Below are positions 6,606 through 10,244 of a stretch of 10,244 nt of DNA, one piece after another. The notes beneath the pieces were generated by a model that was not told where the DNA came from, did no database searches, and saw nothing but the letters and a program-made list of their open reading frames with translations. The translations under genes were made by a program, and so were the position numbers. The stretch is from Paracoccaceae bacterium (GTDB lineage Bacteria; Pseudomonadota; Alphaproteobacteria; Rhodobacterales; Rhodobacteraceae): the NCBI GenBank assembly GCA_003447515.1, contig DLZA01000132.1, positions 624 through 10,867 on the forward strand, given 5' to 3'. Each line of letters opens with the position of its first letter. Within the stretch, counting starts at the first letter, position 1.

Positions 6606-7616
6606 TTACCGACCCAATGCCGTCAAAACGCGCTCGCGGTAGGCTGGAGCGTTGCCGCCTGCCTCTTCAGCCAGTTCGGCCCAGATTTCAGTAACTGCGC
6701 CAACAAAGGCTGCACGGTCCTCGTTTGAGTAATCATCACTCCAGACGATCCCACCTTCGGCCAGCTTTTTGCGGGCATCAAGTTCACGCTGATAGTCTGC
6801 TTCATACTGATTAGTGCGATCCCACAGATCATCGGCAGCGGTTTTGATTGCCGCTTTAATCTTGTCATCCGTGGTATCCCATCGGTCCTGTGCAACTCCA
6901 ATAACATAGGGTCCAGAAGCCATGGGATAAAGGAATGAGGCGTATTTAGACACTTCTTGAAGTGAAACCGTGTGCGCGTAAAGCGCCGGATACAGTGCAC
7001 AATCCACCACACCAGTTTTCATTGCGACATACATTTCTGCTTGCGGAATAATCTGCGCGGATACACCCAAACGCGTAAATGCCTCGACTTGATCACGCGC
7101 CCAAACGCGCAGCTTCTTCGACTTAAGGTCTTCAATCGTGTTCACAGGTTCTTCGCGACAAAAGACGGAAACGGACAGCATTGGAATTGCGACATAACCG
7201 ACCGAAGCCACATCCCACTCTGCGAATTCTTCCTCGTAGATTTCGCGCACTGTTGGGATCGCCTTTTCAAATTCTTCAATCGATCCAATTGTTCCTTGAA
7301 CAACTACTGAACTAAGCGCGGGTGCGTCACGGCCCAGATAGTTTGCCCACATCAGGCTCATCTCTACCGCGCCTTTGGGCAAGAACCGCAGTGTATCCGT
7401 GTTTGGCAGACCAAGTGAGCCGCCACTGTACAGTTTGAGTTCGGTTTCGCCCTCAAGCGCAGTATTCACCTCTTTGACGAACTGCTCAAGCTGCGCAGAT
7501 TCGGGCCGAGTTTCAGGCAAAAAGTTGTTGAAACGCCATTCTTCGGCTGTTGCAGATGAAAGACTAAGTGCTGCGCCCGTGATGCTGACTGCGGCAATTT
7601 CGAAGAGTTTTTTCAT
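6606..7616 (-). CDS. dctP: TRAP transporter periplasmic substrate-binding protein (DctP family)
   Basis: A 336-residue periplasmic binding protein that captures an organic acid and delivers it to DctQM. The N-terminus MKKLFEIAAVSITGAALSL is a Sec signal peptide, probably cleaved after ATA near residue 24. Family features include the KKLRVWAR segment, where an arginine (R170 by alignment of the motif) normally forms the salt bridge with the substrate carboxylate, and EMYVAMKTGVVDCALYP, the helix-capping segment typical of DctP proteins. The frame allows a GTG at 7628, but the ATG at 7616 is preferred: GGTGG lies about 9 bases upstream and the signal peptide then starts with MKK. It is first in the operon, behind a candidate promoter and operator. 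The ligand cannot be predicted from the sequence. Confidence 0.96.
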   Translation of the reverse strand: MKKLFEIAAVSITGAALSLSSATAEEWRFNNFLPETRPESAQLEQFVKEVNTALEGETELKLYSGGSLGLPNTDTLRFLPKGAVEMSLMWANYLGRDAPALSSVVVQGTIGSIEEFEKAIPTVREIYEEEFAEWDVASVGYVAIPMLSVSVFCREEPVNTIEDLKSKKLRVWARDQVEAFTRLGVSAQIIPQAEMYVAMKTGVVDCALYPALYAHTVSLQEVSKYASFLYPMASGPYVIGVAQDRWDTTDDKIKAAIKTAADDLWDRTNQYEADYQRELDARKKLAEGGIVWSDDYSNEDRAAFVGAVTEIWAELAEEAGGNAPAYRERVLTALGR

Positions 7617-7654
7617 AGTTTCTACCACCGTTTGATATGTTTAACCATTTGCCG

Positions 7655-7683
7655 GTTATAATTGCGAAATCAATACAGCGCAA
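7655..7683 (-). promoter_or_regulatory. Candidate sigma70 promoter of the TRAP-OsmC-P450 operon
   Basis: On the - strand, TTGCGC (7683-7678) and TATAAC (7660-7655) are separated by exactly 17 bases. The -10 element lies about 40 bases upstream of the dctP ATG at 7616. It is the best promoter match in the 194-base gap. The -35 overlaps the inverted repeat described separately, which would allow repression. Confidence 0.4.
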
Positions 7684-7685
7684 TT
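7660..7685. promoter_or_regulatory. Inverted repeat overlapping dctP promoter, candidate operator
   Basis: AATTGCG (7660-7666) and CGCAATT (7679-7685) are perfect 7-bp inverted arms with a 12-base spacer. The repeat covers the spacer and -35 of the candidate promoter. Arm centres are 19 bases apart, close to two helical turns, as expected for a dimeric repressor. No regulator gene is adjacent in the window, so the binding protein is unknown. Confidence 0.35.
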
Positions 7686-7810
7686 GCAAGGATCAATCAC
7701 CTAGCGTCGTGAATGAACAAACTCAATTCAATAACGTAGAGGCATAAGCGGAAGAAGTTTAGCCAATCTGGGCAAAGTCATCTGATGAAAAGGTATGGAG
7801 AAGCGAAAAA

Positions 7811-7999
7811 TTAAGGCGTAAACAACAGACTTTCAAACACGTCTATGGCCTTCTCAAATTTGTCACGACAGTCAGGGTTGCAGAACCCAAATACTTCACC
7901 TTGGTAGATTGTAAGAGAGTTTTTGTCGATTGGGTTGCCTGACCAGGGACATTTATCATTAATTGCATTTTTAAGTTCCAACTTTTTTGGCTCTCTCAT
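7811..7999 (-). CDS. Small cysteine-rich YHS/TRASH-like protein, putative metal binding
   Basis: A 62-residue protein with CPWSGNPI at 17-24 and GFCNPDCRDKF at 38-48. The layout (Cys-Pro near the N-terminus, then F-C-x3-C-x3-F) resembles YHS/TRASH zinc-ribbon-like domains, which bind metals. The three cysteines are C17, C40 and C44; the position of the second N-terminal cysteine in YHS (DPVCG) is a serine here. I recall similar short alphaproteobacterial proteins annotated, loosely, as glutathione S-transferase-related; that name is not supported by the sequence. The start at ATG 7999 is chosen because GGAG lies 8 bases upstream; the frame extends to 8020 without a better site. It is separated from the dctP operon by about 190 bases. 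The function is unknown. Confidence 0.72.
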   Translation of the reverse strand: MREPKKLELKNAINDKCPWSGNPIDKNSLTIYQGEVFGFCNPDCRDKFEKAIDVFESLLFTP

Positions 8000-8058
8000 A
8001 ATATTAACTCCATTGTGCAATCCAATAAAAACGGATCAGTGAGAAGGCAAAAGTTACC

Positions 8059-8096
8059 TACGTAAAGTAAAAAACAGTGCGATGTTAGTTACGTAA
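8059..8096. promoter_or_regulatory. Paired TACGTAA motifs upstream of the small cysteine-rich gene
   Basis: TACGTAA occurs at 8059-8065 and again at 8090-8096, start-to-start 31 bases, about three helical turns. The second copy is part of the perfect 8-bp palindrome TTACGTAA (8089-8096). Both lie 60-100 bases upstream of the ATG at 7999, a normal position for an activator or repressor site. No known regulator could be assigned. Confidence 0.3.
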
Positions 8097-8125
8097 TGTC
8101 GATGGGTCATAACCAACAGCGACAT

Positions 8126-8587
8126 TTAGTTTACTTGAATATAGGCATAATTTAACACTGTAGCGAAACTGACCCACGCCCAATAAGGCATAAACAAATA
8201 ACCTGATATCTTATCAATTCTAAAGCTGACGACGATAAATGCAGTAATACTAGACCAGAGTATCACGATAATGGTAAATGCACCCGTTAGGTCAAAAGCT
8301 CCAAAGAATACTGGCGTCCAAAGAGTATTAAGGCACATTTGCAAAGCCCATAACCCAAGTGCAATACTCTTCAGGTCACTGCTGTTAAGGCGGCTTATCC
8401 TGTAGCCACTGGTTGCAATCATTAAGTAAAGAGACGTCCAGACTGGGCCAAATAACCACGCAGGAGGTGCAATGCTTGGCGCAATCCACTTGTTTGCATT
8501 CAGATCTCCGACGAACCATATAGCACCACCAGCTGCTACAAGCGTACAAGCATAAAGCAAAATCCAAATAATGATGCGGTTTCTCAT
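8126..8587 (-). CDS. tspO: TspO/MBR family tryptophan-rich sensory protein
   Basis: A 153-residue membrane protein with five predicted helices (about 5-25, 45-65, 75-95, 102-122 and 130-150), the typical TspO size. Conserved family residues are visible: APSIAPPAWLFGPVW (36-50), LNTLWTPVFFG (86-96) and MPYWAWVSFATVLN (133-146). TspO proteins bind porphyrins and related ligands in the membrane; in Rhodobacter the homologue modulates pigment and photosynthesis gene expression in response to oxygen. The ATG at 8587 is supported by AGGAA 8 bases upstream. It has its own upstream gap of 284 bases after the fasciclin gene, with the fasciclin terminator in between, so it is probably transcribed separately. 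No photosynthesis genes are present in the window. Confidence 0.96.
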   Translation of the reverse strand: MRNRIIIWILLYACTLVAAGGAIWFVGDLNANKWIAPSIAPPAWLFGPVWTSLYLMIATSGYRISRLNSSDLKSIALGLWALQMCLNTLWTPVFFGAFDLTGAFTIIVILWSSITAFIVVSFRIDKISGYLFMPYWAWVSFATVLNYAYIQVN

Positions 8588-8754
8588 CTGATGGTTCCTA
8601 GTGAAGTTTGATCAGCATTAGAATTATTAGAGTAGCAACTCAAGTTTGTCATGGAAGGCCACGAGAAGGGTGATTGCTTCATCAATGGAAATCAAAACCT
8701 GGTAGAAGCCCACCTGCGCAATCTGATGAAAAACCGTTCAATGACAGAACGCAA

Positions 8755-8790
8755 GAAAAGCCCCGGCTCGCGTGCGGGCGCGTCCGGGGC
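8755..8790 (-). terminator. Rho-independent terminator of the fasciclin gene
   Basis: GCCCCGG (8760-8766) pairs with CCGGGGC (8784-8790), and inner CGCG arms extend the stem past a small bulge. Read on the - strand, the hairpin is followed at once by TTTTCTTG. It lies 82 bases past the fasciclin stop in the correct orientation. Confidence 0.75.
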
Positions 8791-8871
8791 CAATAAACCT
8801 ATTTCGCATGTGGTAGCTCTACCATGAATAGAACATTTGCGGTTCTCCAATGCTATGCTTGGTGCGAAAGG

Positions 8872-9357
8872 CTATTTGGGCAGTAGCACCGCGTCAATTA
8901 CATGAATTACGCCGTTCGAAGCTTCGATGTCAGCCGCAACAACTTTGGCACCGTTGATTGATACACCATTGTTGGTCATTATCGTTACATCGCTACCTTG
9001 GACAGTAGATGCCATCATACCATTGCTGAGGTCCGTACTCATAACTTTGCCGGATACAACATGATAAGTTAGTATGGAAATAAGTTGATCTTTGTTTTCA
9101 GGCAATAACAAGGTTGCGACAGTGCCCTCCGGTAATGCTGCAAATGCTTCATCTGTAGGTGCGAAGACTGTAAATGGACCTTCACTCTTGAGTGTATCAA
9201 CCAGTCCGGCAGCTTGTGCTGCGGCTACTAAGGTCGTGAATGAACCAGCACCCACCGCTGTATCTACAATATCCTTTGAGTGGCCACCTGCGAGCACCAT
9301 TGAATTACACGCCAAAAGCGCTGCGGATGTCATAGCTAAAAAATTGCGACGAAACAT
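8872..9357 (-). CDS. Secreted fasciclin (FAS1)-domain protein
   Basis: A 161-residue protein made of one export signal and a single FAS1 domain. FAS1 motifs are clear: [16 protein letters not shown] at 61-76 (H1 region), LTYHVVSGK at 96-104, and [13 protein letters not shown] at 148-160 (H2 region). The N-terminus has twin arginines, RRNFLAMT, followed by a hydrophobic stretch, so Tat export is possible. C17 in LLAC resembles an imperfect lipobox, so it could be a lipoprotein; otherwise cleavage after VLA near residue 23 is likely. FAS1 proteins act outside the cytoplasm in adhesion or matrix interaction; the bacterial role here is unknown. AGGAG 7 bases before the ATG is strong. A candidate ECF promoter lies about 45-70 bases upstream, and a strong terminator follows. 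Confidence 0.96.
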   Translation of the reverse strand: MFRRNFLAMTSAALLACNSMVLAGGHSKDIVDTAVGAGSFTTLVAAAQAAGLVDTLKSEGPFTVFAPTDEAFAALPEGTVATLLLPENKDQLISILTYHVVSGKVMSTDLSNGMMASTVQGSDVTIMTNNGVSINGAKVVAADIEASNGVIHVIDAVLLPK

Positions 9358-9705
9358 ATTACTTCTCCTAAAAAGACAGATTTAAGTTTGATGTGATTAA
9401 TTTACGAGTGTGTCTCACTGTTAGATCAGTAAAAAAATAATATTTTATGAGTCTATAAAAATTAGGAGATCTGTAACGAGTTAAATTACTGCGAAGCACC
9501 CTTAAAAAGTGCTTTGAAAGTTATAAAATTATGGCGTATTTGGGTGGTATGATTAAAAATTATTTCAGATCCTTAAAGTCTTATTTCTAGACGAGATGAT
9601 CTTGGAGCTAGTTTTTAAGCAGTGGAATAGGGAGTGTTGAGTCATTATGACAGGCTTTAAATTCGCCCCGTCCATCTCAACCTATACTAATCTCAAAATA
9701 TTTTT
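9358..9705. other. Intergenic region between amine oxidase and fasciclin genes
   Basis: This 348-base AT-rich gap contains the fasciclin ribosome site, the candidate ECF promoter (9401-9428), and a 6-bp hairpin AAGCAC/GTGCTT at 9494-9514 that lacks a T-run on either strand. No reading frame of interest and no clear terminator for the amine oxidase gene were found. Confidence 0.6.
9401..9428 (-). promoter_or_regulatory. Candidate ECF-sigma (RpoE/ChrR-type) promoter of the fasciclin gene
   Basis: On the - strand, TGATCT (9428-9423) is followed after 16 bases by CGTAAA (9406-9401). The pattern TGATC ... CGTA resembles, from memory, promoters of the alphaproteobacterial RpoE-ChrR (ECF11) singlet-oxygen group. 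It ends 43 bases before the ATG. The match is short, and no sigma or anti-sigma gene is in the window. Confidence 0.35.
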
Positions 9706-10244
9706 TTACACGACTGTGTTCAGAAAATTAATTGCCGTGCTCTCACCAATAGCCAAAGCACCTTCAATGAGGCCAGGACTGTGTTTTGAAACCTCGCTGA
9801 CAGCAAATTGCACTCGACCATCAAGATATTTCTCCCTCAGATGATCGGGGCCAACATTAGGATGATGTACAGGTTGTGCGAGGTCCAGCTTATTCACAAT
9901 ACCTGAGTTGGTGGCCCAGTCTTTTATCACCAGTTGCAACGGATTAGCCGCGGCTTTACCCAAGCAATTTGAAAGTTGGGCTAAAATTTCTTGCCTTAAT
10001 TGGTCTGGTGATGATTGCCGTCGTTCTGGCGACCAGCCTACGAAGCCAAATAACGCTCCCGGCTTCATTTCTGCGCAAGTGTGATCATGGACTTCAACAA
10101 GAGGGCCAGTTCGGCTGACTATTCTGCCAGATAATCCAGCATCTCTCCAAAAGGGCCTGTCGTAAATAATAACAGCCTTTGCATGACTGCTCATCCAAGT
10201 TGGTGTTTCTCGCGTAGCTTCGAGCAAGCTTTGTGGTGCCCATG
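9706..10244 (-). CDS. Flavin-containing amine oxidase (monoamine oxidase family), C-terminal part, cut by window edge
   Basis: The - strand frame runs without a stop to base 10244, so the N-terminal FAD-binding half lies outside the window; the TTG at 10227 is internal. The visible 178 residues match the C-terminal part of monoamine-oxidase-like flavoproteins: TWMSSHAKAVIIYDRPFWR then AGLSG (substrate domain), GALFGFVGW, VIKDWATN, and the FAD-cap segment GRVQFAVSE followed by GLIEGALAIGESTA near the end. The last motif corresponds to the FAG-x-E ... G-x-x-EGA-x-x-SG-x-x-A signature, with FAV in place of FAG. The family oxidises primary or secondary amines to imines with release of hydrogen peroxide. 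The substrate is unknown. It lies in the same orientation as the fasciclin gene but 348 bases upstream of it. Confidence 0.85.
   Translation of the reverse strand, partial: WAPQSLLEATRETPTWMSSHAKAVIIYDRPFWRDAGLSGRIVSRTGPLVEVHDHTCAEMKPGALFGFVGWSPERRQSSPDQLRQEILAQLSNCLGKAAANPLQLVIKDWATNSGIVNKLDLAQPVHHPNVGPDHLREKYLDGRVQFAVSEVSKHSPGLIEGALAIGESTAINFLNTVV

Noticed and set aside
8811..8824. Near-palindrome TGGTAGCTCTACCA
   Set aside because: The arms are 6 bp with a two-base centre, too tight for an RNA hairpin. It lies downstream of the fasciclin stop, where an operator is unlikely; probably chance.
8651..8827. 58-residue + strand frame (starts MEGHEKGDCF)
   Set aside because: It has no Shine-Dalgarno sequence, runs straight through the terminator hairpin of the fasciclin gene, and matches no family I recognise. 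The terminator explains the GC-rich part better.
9494..9514. AAGCAC/GTGCTT hairpin as terminator of the amine oxidase gene
   Set aside because: The stem is only 6 bp, no T-run follows on the - strand, and it is nearly 200 bases from the stop codon.
9647..9844. 65-residue + strand frame starting MTGFKFAPS
   Set aside because: Mostly antisense to the amine oxidase C-terminus, with no ribosome site and no recognisable domain.

Overview
The window looks like chromosomal DNA of an alphaproteobacterium, most likely a marine Rhodobacterales (Roseobacter-type) organism. This is inferred from the gene types (tripartite TRAP transporter, TspO, fasciclin-domain protein, small CPWSG/GFC zinc-ribbon-like protein) and from a candidate ECF-type promoter. 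No rRNA, tRNA, insertion sequence or CRISPR array is visible. The flanks and intergenic stretches are more AT-rich than the central operon.

Left edge, + strand (1-810): the 3' part of a prokaryotic pentameric ligand-gated ion channel (GLIC/ELIC type). The reading frame is open to the window edge. It ends soon after M3, so the fourth membrane helix expected for the family is absent. A 371-base AT-rich gap follows, between convergent genes. It holds hairpins and a Shine-Dalgarno-led scrap of reading frame.

Centre, - strand (7616 down to 1182): a metabolic cluster. A DctP-type periplasmic binding protein, DctQ and DctM form a complete TRAP carboxylate importer, followed by an OsmC-family peroxidase-like protein and a cytochrome P450. 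These five genes have gaps of 13 bases or less, or overlap, so they very probably form one transcript. After a 353-base gap comes a thiamine-diphosphate enzyme of the acetolactate synthase/decarboxylase superfamily in the same orientation. A reasonable reading is uptake of an organic acid, oxidation by the P450, C-C cleavage or decarboxylation by the ThDP enzyme, and peroxide protection by OsmC. The substrate cannot be read from the sequence, and no ferredoxin or ferredoxin reductase for the P450 is present. A sigma70-like promoter and an overlapping 7-bp inverted repeat lie just upstream of dctP.

Right part, - strand (10244 down to 7811): the C-terminal part of a flavin amine oxidase, cut by the window edge; a secreted or lipid-anchored fasciclin-domain protein with a strong ribosome-binding site, a candidate ECF-sigma promoter and a good intrinsic terminator; a TspO/MBR membrane protein; and a 62-residue cysteine-containing protein preceded by two TACGTAA motifs. 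This group resembles oxidative or light-stress accessory genes, but that link is inferred.
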